A DNA stretch of 64,000 nucleotides from Bactericera cockerelli. Its lineage: Eukaryota > Arthropoda > Insecta > Hemiptera > Triozidae. The notes beneath the pieces were generated by a model that saw only the letters and a program-made list of their open reading frames with translations, had not been told where the DNA came from and searched no databases. Positions 47,901-57,711 of the stretch are shown here, piece by piece. Location: contig CM044958.1 in the NCBI GenBank assembly GCA_024516035.1, forward strand, positions 1,109,566 through 1,173,565, written 5' to 3'. Numbering within the stretch: position 1 is the stretch's first letter; every line of letters begins with the position of its first letter. The position numbers were made by a program, and so were the translations under genes.

Positions 47901-50900
47901 GCATGTCTGATTATTTGAGTATAAGTATTTCTTAGGAATCATAATATACTAATAACACTCTTTAGTGGAAGGTAACCACCAGGTTAATGCTCACAGCATT
48001 TTCTGCCCCCTAACGTGCAGAGTTTTATTATTATGTATTGCGGTCACAAACCCAAATTAATGATGAGAAAAAATGCATGCACTGGGTGGATTTCGAATGA
48101 ACGGATCCCTACACTACCTGGATTAGTAGACTAGTGCGTTAACCGCATGACTAACAGTGCACGAATACTAACTTGGTCTGGATTCAGACTCCAGAGGCGA
48201 CAAGAAATTATTAAAAATTTAGTTATAATTTTTTGTAAGGGACACCTTTCGGTGCGCTCATGTTGATTCAGCACCTAAATGGTGTCCCTTAGATACGCTA
48301 GTGTGAGTAATCAACTTTTTTTTTTTTTCTTTTTTAAGTAGACATAATATGGTCGTGAAATTCACACGAATGACCAGTCTGAAAGAAGAAGAAGAAGAAA
48401 ACAAAATAAAGAAAAAAACATCATCATTAAGAAGGCTTGTGGGATTTTTGCTGTCTTTTATATAATCTAAGAACTATTTAAACGTCCTTTTTTATAAGGA
48501 TATAAGTCCTATAAGTCCTTTTTTGTCACTTTTTCACCTTTTTGGCGGGATTTATAAAATCAAAAATGGCTACTCACCACCTGTCTCGGGATCATGGCGC
48601 TATTCACAGCCCGCCTATGCATGCCTTTGGTTGACAACTTATCCACAGTCTCTGCCGTGTCCCCGCGATTCGCGTCCAAAGGGTCGTGGGTTCGATCCCC
48701 TCCTTCGTTCGTGGAACCACTCGACGTTGTCTTGTCGTCTGCCTGCTTGCTCAGCTCAAACCAGACATTGTCTTTGGATCCGCGTCGCTTCACCCGTGAC
48801 GAGACAGGGCTGGTGTCGGTGAGAAGAGATCTTCTGAGCGAGATCTCTGACTTGATGGTGAACGGAGGAATGGTGGGAAGCGGTGTGCTGGTGGAAACCA
48901 CCGCTGACGGAGCTGCCACAAATGTAGAAGTCGCTGAGAAAGCAGTGGAATGAGTGCTCGTGGTGAGCGCTGAAGTAGCGACCGTTGTATGTCGAGGAGT
49001 AGCGACCCGAGGAGTAGCGTATGCTCCTGAGGTATCCGCAGCGTCCAGGGAGCGACACAGCACGCCGCTAGTTTCCAAATCTTCGCCCGGAGCGTCGTAA
49101 GATTCAGAACGAGGCAGTTTTCTCTGGACAACCAAGTCATCGGACAGATCTGAGAAAAGGGCGGCATAGAAATTCGAGATTACTTTTAGAGGAAAAGATT
49201 TATCAATTACCTCTGAGGAATCGCCCTTACTTTTACCATCAAAGAGACCCCCCTTACATATCCCTGTAGCTCAGTGGTCAAGGCGTCTAACCGGTAATCC
49301 AAAGATAGTGGGTTCAAAACAAAACTAGGACATGGAAAGTTATCCTCCCACTTTGGATTTCGACTACAGAATATATCTTGAGCTCTGCTGGAATAATAGG
49401 ACTCGTTGGTCCTGATTGGGCAGTATAACTAAGGCAATAATTTTGATAAATATTTTAAATTTTGCTTTGGTATATACTCATATTTTGTATCTGTAATTTT
49501 GTTATGTGTTTATATAGGGCTTGGCCCGTAAATATACACCTGTTCAACAGGTATTATAATAATTAATATTAGTGTTATTTTTATTACCTACTAAGAATGT
49601 ATTTTCACCCACCTCTATAAGCACTGACATAGAGGGATTCGAATTTTTCTTCCTTCATCTCTCGCTTGAGATGAGCTAGGAACTTCTGGAATGCATGTCG
49701 CAAGGTGTACAGGTATTCTTCGTTGTTAATGGCAAGCAGTTTGCTTTTGATATTGCGAACATCTGTCAGTGTAACTCCAATCAGATCGAAACGGTCCTTG
49801 TTGATTGAAGCATCTGGAAAAACAAATAAATGGAAAATCAGCTGAAAAAATTACTGTACTTTCTACCATTTTATGAAAAGATCACACATTGAAGTAAATA
49901 TGTGGTTCATAACAAGCCTACTTTTCTACTTAACTTGCCTGAAGACCATCACGCCACCCAGCCAAGCTGGTTACATCAACATACCTTCATCATTGGTTTG
50001 TCCCTGGACACAATTTGTCAGCTTGTAGTTCATATTGATTGTATCAAACAAAGAGATGTTCTCTCTCAAGTAAGAATTATCCTTGCTGCCTCTGGACCAT
50101 TTCTTGGAATTAGAACAGCTCATCATGAATTCCTCATCGTAGTGCTCCATTCCTTCACGCACCGGAGAGACAACATAGAGGTCACGACAGTTTGCAGAGT
50201 GGGTTGACTTTGTAAAGAATATGGAAGAAATGTCAAGAAGTTGCAGAGACCTGAAGGAATCTGAAAATAAATAATGATGAACAATTAAAATTTTTTATTA
50301 ACATGAAAATTAAAAAAAAAATGTACATGGCACATTGCATAATTATAATGTATTCAAAAATATATGTTCAAAAGCTTGCAGCATCAGTTTTCATACTAAA
50401 AGAAACATTGAGTGAACATGGTTATTAACAAATTTTTGAAACTACTATCAAGAGCACATGCAAGGGATATTGGTTATTTTCTACATAAAAAAACGTGTAT
50501 ATTTCTTGTTAGACAAAAATATTTTTCATATTATTTTTAACAGCGGAAATCACACAAAGATTGGTACAGAGATAGCAAAGACATGAAAGCCAATTTTAAA
50601 AATTGAATGAAGTACTTGTCATTGTCAACTTATCCCACACAGGGTGTAGAAAAAAAACTGTTTTTCAATGATTTTTTCAAAATTCATCATTTTGGGGATT
50701 CAGAAGAATAATGACGTGTCCATCAAGGCTCAATATTATTGAGACAAGTAGGAATGACAATCAATACATAGCGCAAGACAATATTACTCTTAATACGAAA
50801 TAATGAATTTCAAAAAAAAAAAATGTTGAAAAAACAGTTTTTTTATGGGAAAGGTCAACATTGACAAGCACTTCATTCAATTATGAAAATTGGCCTTCAT

Positions 50901-52333
50901 GTTTTTGTTATCTCTGTACCAATTTTTGTGTGATTTCCTCAATTAGAAAAAATATTTTTGTCCAACAATAAATCAGTGTAGATATTGTTATATAACTTAC
51001 CTTTGTACTTTGTCTCAAGCTCCTTGAGAGTCTCATTGTACTCCACAAACAGCATCCAGTGCTCCACAGTATGCCAGGTTTTTGGTACAGGTGGTACTGT
51101 CAACAGCAGCACATTGTCCACTCTGTACTGTTGGAACATTGCAATGATTTTCACCAGAGTTGCTTTCCATTCAGATGGATCCGTGTTGTGATTGATATCA
51201 TTAGTTCCTATTAGAAGAATAACATTTCTACACACAGGCCAAGCTTTCTGCTCTAGATTCCTTGCAAGCTGCTGGGCTGTCTGGCCACCAATACAGTACC
51301 CCACACGGCCGCTGCTGTTTTGATGGTACTGTCGTTTGGAGTTGAGAAAAAGCTCAGCAAAGCGCACAAGCTGACTGTCACCTACAAGCTGGTAGTTTTG
51401 AAAGAGTGGGTACTCATTTGAAGAAATCTGGAATTGAAAATCCAATGTTAGTTAACACACATATGAGGATGAGTGGGTAGCACACTGGGCTGGCAAGGGT
51501 GACCTGGGTTTTGAATCCTAGCAGAGTCCAAATTTTCCAGCTCTGTACTTAGGATTTTATAGGGTCCACTCATACCTCAAGAGGAAAAAAGAGTAGCTGC
51601 TTTAAAGTGAGCAGTGACCTGTAGTAGAATTATGGGCAAAAATGAGATTAGGGGCAAATAGTCTTAGGGTATTCAAAGAAAAGAAAAAAGTCCCATGATT
51701 CTGCACAAAGAACTTAAACTGTGATAGGTATAATAACACAAATAAACACATTATTGTCTCTCACCAAAAATTTTATGGCTTTAAAAATTGCACAGAACAC
51801 AATGGTCTACAAGAGTGAACCATTTTTACCATCAGGACATAACAATTTTACTATGCACTAGGAATATTTTTTTGTTTTGAATTATCATGTTTGTGTTAAT
51901 CACATGAGTACATAGTGATGTGACAATTACTCAAACTTGCTTTCCTAAACCAGAACCATACTTAGGACTTGAAGCTCCAAGCTACTCAAACTTATTAACT
52001 AGTACTCAAGTGGTTAAAGCGCTAGTCTGGTAATCCAGGTAGCGTAGGGATCTGTTTGTTTGAATTCCACCCAGTGCATGAATTTTTCCTCGTTAATTTG
52101 AGTTTGTGACCACATAATAATAAGACTCTGAAGGTTAGGTGGTAGAAAATGCTTTGCACATTAACCTCACCTGGTGGGTACCTTTCACTAAAGAGTGTTA
52201 TTATTATTATTATCAAAACTTTGGAGCTTTCAAAACTGTGATCAAGCTAGGCTGGTCTACTTATGGTTTAGATACCTCTAATCAGATTAAAGGAACTTAC
52301 AGAGTGATACTTCCTGTAAACAGATTCATCCAT
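38788..52333 (-). CDS. SGNH/GDSL-type hydrolase with giant internal insertion (spliced CDS span)
   Basis: Nine exons join with consistent phases into 5,226 nt (1,741 residues plus TAG). SGNH hydrolases are esterase/lipase-type enzymes with Ser, Gly and Asn in blocks I-III and Asp-x-x-His in block V. Here LVGDSQLV carries Ser29, IGGQT carries Gly58/59, IGTND carries Asn87, and VDLVHFNQKG carries Asp1711 and His1714. Residues 154-250 continue the fold (LQLLDISSIFF). About 1,500 extra residues, mostly Asn/Ser-rich and probably disordered, then separate the blocks. A basic helical stretch lies near 1545-1575 and QFYQFVQAV/EFYKFMKYI segments near 1590-1650. No signal peptide is evident, so a cytosolic or nuclear location is inferred. 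Substrate and orthologue are not recognised; resemblance to the Oskar OSK fold was considered and not supported. Confidence 0.85.
39005..39290 (+). repeat. Dispersed repeat G, longest copy
   Basis: From GTTGTTGTTGTTGTAGCCAG through GATGGTCTCCAGCCAAC to CGTCCCCCAGCCAGAC. A CAGCTTGGCTACAGCTG hairpin lies near the start. Confidence 0.8.
39786..41436. mobile_element. 1.65-kb foldback element with TA target sites
   Basis: CAGGGTGTCCCACCAAACTT at the left and its inverse at the right, each next to TA. The arms (about 790 bp each) are nearly identical inverted copies meeting near 40611. Inside each arm the end-like motif TACAGGGTGGT recurs about every 130 bp. TA targets suggest Tc1/mariner-like mobilisation. 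Open frames inside are arm symmetry, not genes. Located in the SGNH intron between exons 8 and 9, inside a repeat-H copy. Confidence 0.9.
41567..41666 (-). CDS. SGNH gene exon 8 (residues 1661-1694)
   Basis: TTTCAG to AAAC/GTGAGT, phase 1 to 2. NKFKKVMFTSQVDASGKQEK then AAKSLDISVFET. Confidence 0.85.
41935..42517 (-). repeat. Array of SGNH exon-7 tail plus 5' splice site
   Basis: Six units of about 88 bp read on minus as GTGCCGAAAATGCTTT/GTAAGTACC followed by AT-rich intron (TAATCGGTTGAAAA). They alternate between two subtypes and lie directly downstream of the real exon-7 donor. Confidence 0.9.
42518..42622 (-). CDS. SGNH gene exon 7 (residues 1626-1661)
   Basis: CAACAG to TTCT/GTAAGT, phase 1 to 1. 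GGDLESKFHHSMLGRYEFYK then FMKYISLDYIVPKMF. Its tail and donor seed the 41.9-42.5 kb array. Confidence 0.88.
42683..42895 (+). mobile_element. SINE family A, best plus-strand copy
   Basis: GTGCACTGGTAGTCAAGTGG head, GGTTCGAATCCCACCCAGTG box B, GGGTTAGGTGGTAGAAAATG middle, TGGTTACCTTTCACTAAAG tail. Polymerase-III-type SINE. Confidence 0.88.
43090..43203 (-). mobile_element. SINE family E
   Basis: Minus-strand head ending CCGATCTCAGTACG-like and the box-B-like GGTTCAAGTCC. Confidence 0.65.
43395..43565 (+). mobile_element. 5S-rRNA-like SINE
   Basis: ACCGGTTATCGTAGGATCAC then GAAGTTAAGCAACGTCCAGC resembles the 5S rRNA internal control region, followed by a short non-5S body ending with TTTGTGAGTTTCCTGCGAAT. 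Related copies at 59640-59860 and 61430-61625. Confidence 0.75.
43615..43862 (-). mobile_element. SINE family C
   Basis: Minus: AGCCTCCGTGGCGTAATGGT, GAGTTGAATCCTCGGTTGG, GGTAGCTGGTACGATTCCC. Confidence 0.82.
44036..47405 (-). CDS. SGNH gene exon 6, giant exon (residues 503-1626)
   Basis: A single 3,370-nt open exon, TTTCAG to GAAG/GTGAGA, phase 0 to 1. Asn/Ser-rich and disorder-like. Two coding minisatellites: NPNPDGENSTG-type (10-11 residues, three units, 47160-47260) and NKYSVDNKDS-type (five units, 44350-44500). The C-terminal 90 residues are ordered-looking: LTQKEKRDLEARLKKRAVKR, then AIQFYQFVQAVTRYES and MEKTFYLHLRNMR. Its length without stops in AT-rich surroundings shows it is coding. 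Confidence 0.93.
47762..47880 (+). repeat. Dispersed repeat G, 5' part
   Basis: TTGTTGTACCCAGCTTGGCT through TCGTCCTGAACCACATA. Confidence 0.7.
47948..48162 (-). mobile_element. SINE family A
   Basis: Full-length but diverged; the head reads AACAGTGCAC at the right. Confidence 0.8.
48237..48293. mobile_element. 57-bp miniature element
   Basis: TAAGGGACACC and its inverse GGTGTCCCTTA at the ends. A decayed relative may be at 7990-8048. Confidence 0.5.
48581..49149 (-). CDS. SGNH gene exon 5 (residues 313-502)
   Basis: TCTCAG to CAG/GTGGTG (or three bases later at GTG/GTGAGT; phase is unaffected). Ser/Thr/Ala-rich, low-complexity (TTVATSALTTSTHSTAFSAT), probably disordered and possibly heavily phosphorylated or glycosylated. 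Confidence 0.85.
49258..49450 (+). mobile_element. SINE family D
   Basis: ATCCCTGTAGCTCAGTGGTC head, GTGGGTTCAAAAC box B, TGCTGGAATAATAGGACTCG body. Confidence 0.75.
49613..49813 (-). CDS. SGNH gene exon 4 (residues 246-313)
   Basis: TTCCAG to AGAG/GTGGGT, phase 1 to 1. DASINKDRFDLIGVTLTD is followed by a charged helix (FLAHLKREMKEEKFESL). FDLIGVTLTD may be structured; no family recognised. Confidence 0.9.
49985..50260 (-). CDS. SGNH gene exon 3 (residues 154-246)
   Basis: TTTCAG to GAAG/GTATGT, phase 1 to 1. Starts DSFRSLQLLDISSIFF, which fits the strand before block V in the family. It then departs into family-unlike sequence (REGMEHYDEEFMMSC). Confidence 0.9.
50503..50973. repeat. About 470-bp inverted repeat in SGNH intron 2
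   Basis: Left arm with GGAAATCACACAAAGATTGG and TGGTACAGAGATAGCAAAGA pairs with right arm TACCAATTTTTGTGTGATTT and its neighbours. Pairing extends outward through ACAAAAATATTTTT. The centre is near 50738. The right edge is about 28 bp from the exon-2 donor. Confidence 0.85.
51001..51427 (-). CDS. SGNH gene exon 2 (residues 12-154), catalytic blocks I-III
   Basis: TTCCAG to AAAG/GTAAGT, phase 0 to 1. Encodes QLVGDSQLVRF, GYCIGGQTAQQLA, VILLIGTNDINHN and VDNVLLLTVPPVP, the classic alternating strands and helices of SGNH enzymes with Ser29, Gly58/59 and Asn87. Confidence 0.92.
51458..51745 (+). mobile_element. SINE family B, diverged
   Basis: GGGTGACCTGGGTTTTGAAT box-B region, AGGGTCCACTCATACCTCA, and CATGATTCTGCAC 3' part. 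Confidence 0.65.
51885..52000 (-). mobile_element. SINE family E, decayed
   Basis: Retains the minus-strand order of the family-E tail and box-B-like region, but with many changes. Confidence 0.45.
52000..52213 (+). mobile_element. SINE family A
   Basis: TAGTACTCAAGTGGTTAAAG head, TGAATTCCACCCAGTGCATG box B (weakened), TTATTATTATTATTATC tail. Lies just downstream of the candidate SGNH exon 1. Confidence 0.82.
52301..52333 (-). CDS. SGNH gene exon 1 (residues 1-11, candidate)
   Basis: ATG in a good context (AACAACATGG), MDESVYRKYHS, then a consensus TCT/GTAAGT donor, phase 0, fitting the phase-0 acceptor of exon 2. Chosen on phase and donor quality; no transcript support. Confidence 0.6.
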
Positions 52334-52519
52334 GTTGTTAGTAGATGAAGAAATCCTTTGTTGAAAATGAAATGCTCAGTTGCTTATTAACACATTTCAA
52401 TATCACAAATGGCTTGTTCCAGATATTATACAGGTAGGTATATTATTCACTTGGCAGTTGTTTATCTAGTATCTGGTGAACTTTACTGTTTCAAATCACA
52501 TAAAACTATCTTGGACAAT

Positions 52520-52665
52520 GCCAGCAAAAAATGGTGTGCGTTCGTTCAACACAAGTTCATACAGCATAATAATCGAAATCGATTATGTTGTGCGACCGTT
52601 ATGCTGAGTGAATTTGTGTTGAAAGAACATTATGTCCTGCGAAATTGTGTTGTACGAACGTTTAA
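52520..52665. repeat. Degenerate TGCTGTGCGAA-type tandem repeat
   Basis: Units of about 17-22 bp such as GTTGTGCGACCGTTATGCTG and TTGTGTTGTACGAACG. The same unit type is at 60715-60885. Confidence 0.6.
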
Positions 52666-52959
52666 AATGGTTAAAATCCATAAAATCTTTCCATTTCCCC
52701 ACCCAGAGCTCAAAAGTTTCCCTTCAGAAGAGAATAGAGAAATTTTATTTATGAAATAGGGAATTTTGCAGGGTGGAATAATGGAATAACCTTAACTCAA
52801 TTTTTATTTTTTACATTTCTAGTTTTCTTTTCTTGTAGTTAAGAGTAGTGTATTATTAAAATACAGTGAACTAACAATCAAAGGATTGGAAATTTATTTA
52901 AAAAAATAATATCAATGTAATAAGAAAAGTTTTATTTGAACGACAACAAGCATCGACAG

Positions 52960-53290
52960 CTGTACTCACATTACTGAAGTGACTGAAGTCCACAAGGTTG
53001 AACTATGGAAACTAGAGTGTCACCAGCCTTTGATTGAATCTATTGTAATCTATTGAAATGGGGATATGAAGAGAATAATGACTGCCACTGTGGACAGGTG
53101 CAGACAAATGAATATCTCCTTGTCTGTAATCAATTGGATGAACCCTGTACCCAACAAGATCTAACCCTGGTTACCCTGGTCAATCTAAGATATGAAAGAT
53201 ATGTTGTTCCGGACATGAAAAGTAAAGTAAGTAATGTAATAAGCATGAATGGTTTTATGATCATCACTATTGTGAGACAGCAAGCCTGTC
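52960..53290 (+). pseudogene. LINE ORF2 C-terminal relic
   Basis: WGYEENNDCHCGQVQTNEYL and DEPCTQQDL follow the Cys-x-Cys-Gly...Gln-Thr...His-Leu pattern found after the reverse transcriptase in jockey/CR1-type LINEs. Short and degraded. Confidence 0.6.
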
Positions 53291-53377
53291 TAGTTAAAAG
53301 CTTGTTTATCCCATAAAAATTCAGTTCCCTTCTTTGCCACTACCATATCATTGTGCTATTTGTGCCTGTATCACTAA

Positions 53378-53506
53378 GGGCGAAATTAATAGATGTTTTT
53401 GTAATACCTCTGTGGCGCTAAGTCACCGATTGCGTACTGTGTAAGATAGGGAAAACCAACACTTACCAACGACTTAAGTTATTGATGTTGTCTATTAATT
53501 CCGCCC
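53378..53506. mobile_element. 129-bp Harbinger-like MITE
   Basis: GGGCGAAATTAATAGA ... TCTATTAATTCCGCCC between TAA target copies. Same family as 35436-35565. Confidence 0.85.
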
Positions 53507-53929
53507 TAAATCCCAATGAAAAAACAAGGCTTGTGTCATCTGACCCTCATCTTTTCTGTGGAGAGCCTCCAGATATCTGGGACTTGGGACTTAACACTAT
53601 TTCCATATTCCCAAATCCACTGCAATGTTGCATTGATTTTTTTCCCCTCTGAGATTTTCAATTTTGTTTCTTCTTTCATCATCAATAAGGAATTCAAGAA
53701 TCTGGAATTATAAATCTAAAACCCTTGTAAAAATATCTATTTTTATAAACATCAAGTCTTTAATAATGGATTAGTTGACACAACTAGAGGATGGCTGAGG
53801 CCAACCCAGGTATCCTGTTTCTGGTGTGTCAGATCATAACATGCTGAAGTGTGATATCATCCCCCCACTAACTATCAAAACACCAGCAAAGCTCCATTAC
53901 CATGAGTCCTAAATTATGTAGACCAAAGC

Positions 53930-55010
53930 AACAAGTTATTTCTGTTTTCTGAGCCTATTCCTTTGTCTTCTTGTGTGAAAAATCTTGGAATACTTTTAGA
54001 TCCAGATCTTCAATGGAACTCTCAGGTTGTTCAAATTGGTAAGGAAAAGTATCAAAAGTTTCATTCCCTGAAACATTTGCAAAGGTTTTAGCCCTGCAAA
54101 CAAAACAGCTCCTATGTACTTCTCTTATATTTCCTTTGATTGAATACTGGAGCTGCTATGTCAAACATCAAAGGGAATTTACTTCAAACATTTCAGAATG
54201 CTTGTGTTGTGTTTCAGTCATTTGATCATGTTTCAGCTAAATGAAAAAATCTTCAATGGTTACAAATTGATAAGAGATTAGAACATCTGAGATTGGGCTT
54301 ACTGTGGAGAATTTTGAATGAGGCTTCACCTCCATATCTTCACTCATCATTTCATACACTCTTCATTCCACAGTCATAATACTCGCTTCACTTATCTCTC
54401 TATTCCACCTCACAATACAGTAGAACCTTCATTATCTGGATTAATGTCTACTAGGGGTATGCCCGTATGCTGGATAATCGAGGTCCTATATAAAAGTCTG
54501 GATAATTGAGGGGACCCTAAAAAACCAAGTAAAAAAGAAGAATTTTGATTTTGTGTAAAAGCAGATGTATTTTGATATATTTTATTATAACAAGAAATTT
54601 TGTCCCCTCCTAGTTTCTTGTTAATCTTCAATGTCTTTTCACACATCAACAGGTCATTGATAGGTTGTCGGGTAGATCTTGCTTGCAAAAACCACTTGAG
54701 AACTGCCTGATCCAAAGAATCATAAGAAGATGTCTTCATGCATGTACGCTTGGAGCTGTGATTATCAGTAGCAGCGTTGCTATGCACCTATTCAATAACA
54801 GCGTGTTTTTTTTTTTTAATCTGGATAATCAAGTATCCGCATGGTTGAGGATGGGATAATCAAGGTTCTACTGCACTAACCATATGGGGAATATAGTTTT
54901 ACTGTTAATGCTATAAGATCATGGAATCAATTGCCTGATGAACTATGGGGAATCAAGTTTCTCATAGAAACATTTCTTGGAAAATATAAATTAATTTTAA
55001 TTTTGTTTTT
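53930..55010 (+). pseudogene. LINE relic split by a Tigger element
   Basis: Fragments in several frames read like reverse-transcriptase tails: CTSLIFPLIEYWSC (54116-54157), RLEHLRLGLLWRILN (54270-54320) and ARSWNSLPDD-like IRSWNQLPDELWG (54910-54950). Stops and frame changes mark it as dead. The insertion at 54418-54873 is later. Confidence 0.65.
54418..54873 (-). mobile_element. Non-autonomous Tigger/pogo element
   Basis: Ends CAGTAGAACCTTCATTATC and the inverse GATAATCAAGGTTCTACTG, flanked by TA on the left. Minus-strand reading contains SLDQAVLKWFLQARSTRQPI then NDLLMCEKTLKINKKLG. This matches the CENP-B-type DNA-binding helix-turn-helix of Tigger transposases. The catalytic DDE domain is absent. 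Confidence 0.85.
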
Positions 55011-55091
55011 AACATGTTGTTTGTATATATTTTTATTTATTTAGCTTCTTTTTTATATTATTATTGAAATATCTAGATAGGGAACTCCAAA

Positions 55092-56275
55092 TGTTGGGTG
55101 GAAGAGATTGGCATAGGCAATAACCCCTCCCTTTAGCTAGGACACATGTTTATATATTTTTCTGTTCTTTTTCCTTTTTATTGTATATATTAGAGTGGAT
55201 CAAAAAATCATTTTATTTTATTTAATTAACGCTATACCTCGGAAAAGTTGTGGCTGTTCGAGATAAGACTTGTGAGCTAAAAAAAAAAAAAAATTGGACC
55301 ACGTCTTCCGGTCGCGCAAAGGCTTTCAAAATGGCGAAAAAAAAAAAATTAGAAATTTTTAAAAAAAATGATAATTGATTTTTTTGGTTTGCTATAGAAT
55401 ATACTAGTTCTAAAAAGACTAGTATAAAGAATTCAAAAAAACACCAATGAAACCACCTTTACCAGTCGCGCAAAGGCCTTGAAATTTGTGACTTTCACGA
55501 AAATTCACTATAATTTGCCCTTTTTCAAGCAATTGAAAAATATAGGTAAAATTTTTATTTATCTGACTCCCCATAGAAATTATTACTTGCATAAAGGTCT
55601 GAAGAATCCACAGAGACCAAAAAAAATATAATCGGACCAACCCTTCCGGTTGTGCAAAGGCCTTGAAAAGTTATCCTCTAAATCTATGTACTTACATTAT
55701 GTATATCATTCAGACCAGCTTAAAAATTGACCCAGAACTCACGAAGAAGAGTTATAGGTACGAGTATACGACGAATTCCATCCAGACCCTACCGGTATCT
55801 CAGTAGTCAAGACGTTTACTGGTAATCCAGAAGTCGCGGGTTCGAAAGGTGACCGGTAAAGGCGGTTCATTGGTTGTTTTTTTTACTCTTTATACTAGTC
55901 TGGTCTTTTTATAACTAGTACCTATATGCTATAGCAAACCAAAAAAATTGATTATATTTTTTTTTACATTTTTTTAAATTTTCTTATTTTTTTTTATTAT
56001 TATTATTATTTTTTTTTTTTTTTTTTTTTGATTTTCGCCATTTTGAAAGCCTTTGCGCGACCGGAAGACGTGGTCCAAAAAAATTTTTTTTTGCTCAAAA
56101 GTCTTATCTCGACCAGCCACAACTTTTCCGAGGTATAGCGTTAATTAAATAAAATAAAATGATTTTTCGACCCACTCTATTGTATACATTATTTTTTTCC
56201 TTTCCATTATTTAATTCTTATAATAATTATTTGTACATAATTATGTCTATGTATATCCAATAAAGTGTTTAATAA
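55092..56275 (+). repeat. Repeat H split by a foldback element
   Basis: Repeat H 55092-55190 (TGGGTGGAAGAGATTGGCAT) resumes at 56180 and ends CAATAAAGTGTTTAATAAT at 56275. Same insertion position as the 39.8 kb foldback. Confidence 0.75.
55193..56177. mobile_element. 985-bp foldback element with TA target sites
   Basis: GAGTGGATCAAAAAATCATT at the left and its near-inverse at the right, flanked by TA. The arms contain matched CTTCCGGTCGCGCAAAGGC segments. A family-D SINE fragment (55787-55855) sits in the right arm. No coding potential. Confidence 0.85.
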
Positions 56276-57017
56276 TAATAATTATCTATATTTTTGCTTT
56301 CAGAGACTTGCCGTGCAAATCTTTAAGTGACTCCCGCTGCATCTGGACATCTGTCTTTTCTGTTGCCTCCGGTTCTTCTGTTGCCTCCGGCTATCTGGCT
56401 CTTCAGCTGCCTGCGGCTTTTCTGCTGCCTGCCTGTATTATTATTCATTTATTTATTTACACCCTGATTGTCTATTTAGATTGTCTAGGCAACCATGTTT
56501 CATGTCAACCCACTTCTAAACAATGTAAACTTAATTATTACAATAAAAGAAAAAAAAAAAAAAAATTGAAATTCTGATGTTCTCTATTTCCCAGACAAAA
56601 CAAATAGCCACCAACCACCTATAGCTTGTAAAAATACAGTTGCATTTTTGTATTCAACGTTTCATAGGTGGAGAAAATAACCTGGTTCCCAATTAATTAC
56701 AGACTGTAAAATTGACATTATCAGTGACACTTCATTCGTCTGTCACTGTTAATGTCAATTTTACAGTTACCAGAGCAGCCAGAAAGATAAAATGGCCAAG
56801 CAGTGGTTCTTAACATTTTTAGCATCGCGGCACACTTAGCATGAATAAACCAAAGATATTGGACTTAGCCGCAGACAAAATTTTGAAGATGTTTATAAAA
56901 AGAAAGAGATTTTGTATTGAACCCAACTAATAATGAGGGCTTTTTTTTTTTCTTCAGAAATTTTATAGCACATCAGCATTATAGGATGGGAATCACTGTG
57001 CTTACTTTATTAAGTAG

Positions 57018-57200
57018 TCACTGTGGCCGAGTGGAGTAGGCTAGCAAACAGGGTGACCTCGGTTCGATTCCCGGCAGCGCAGAAATTATCTGCGTGGATA
57101 TCCGGGGTCCACTCATACCCCATGAGGAATAAGCGACCTCACTAGAGACGAGGTTCTGTTTTAACTTGGGTACTGGACGATTTGGCTTTCGTTTGTCTAT
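57018..57200 (+). mobile_element. SINE family B, head
   Basis: TAGTCACTGTGGCCGAGTGG head and CCTCGGTTCGATTCCCGGCA box B, then GGGTCCACTCATACCC. Confidence 0.75.
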
Positions 57201-57711
57201 CTGTTAAGCGATAGCACCCGACCGGATTATTCAAAATTGTTATTAGTATATATACATGTTCATTGGGGTCTTAGAATTTTACCTATTGTTTTTAGGCCAG
57301 CTAGGAAAGAACACTCGACCGCAGCGCAGGCTCCTACCTAGTAGAGGCAGACCTCAACTCAACCAGGAAAAGTCTATCCTGCTTGCTAGAATACCTCTAT
57401 ACTGGGCAAGCTAAAGACGACTCTAGACGGGAACCTCAATTATCCATCACTATACCTCCACTCGTCACACCAGAAAGCCTTAAGTCTGGACGGCAGTCCA
57501 CAACTTCGGCGATGACTTTTTGAAATAGTGTGATCGGTTGAGGGGGAGAGGGGTCGACAAGAGTCAGATTTTGCCCATCTGTTACCGTTTCGGCTGTAGA
57601 AATATTTTACGCCTGAACCTTCGACTCTCACCCGAAATACGGGCAAATGTCACTCGAGTTGATATTACTTACTTGTAAATTAGGGACGGGTTCTAAAAAG
57701 CTCGAGATATA

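Noticed and set aside
48523..48953. Plus-strand gene over SGNH exon 5
   Set aside because: Overlaps the minus-strand exon antiparallel; composition follows the real exon's low-complexity codons.
38788..52333. Assignment to Oskar (OSK domain is SGNH-like)
   Set aside because: Oskar lacks the catalytic residues and has a LOTUS domain; this protein has all catalytic residues and no LOTUS-like segment was seen.
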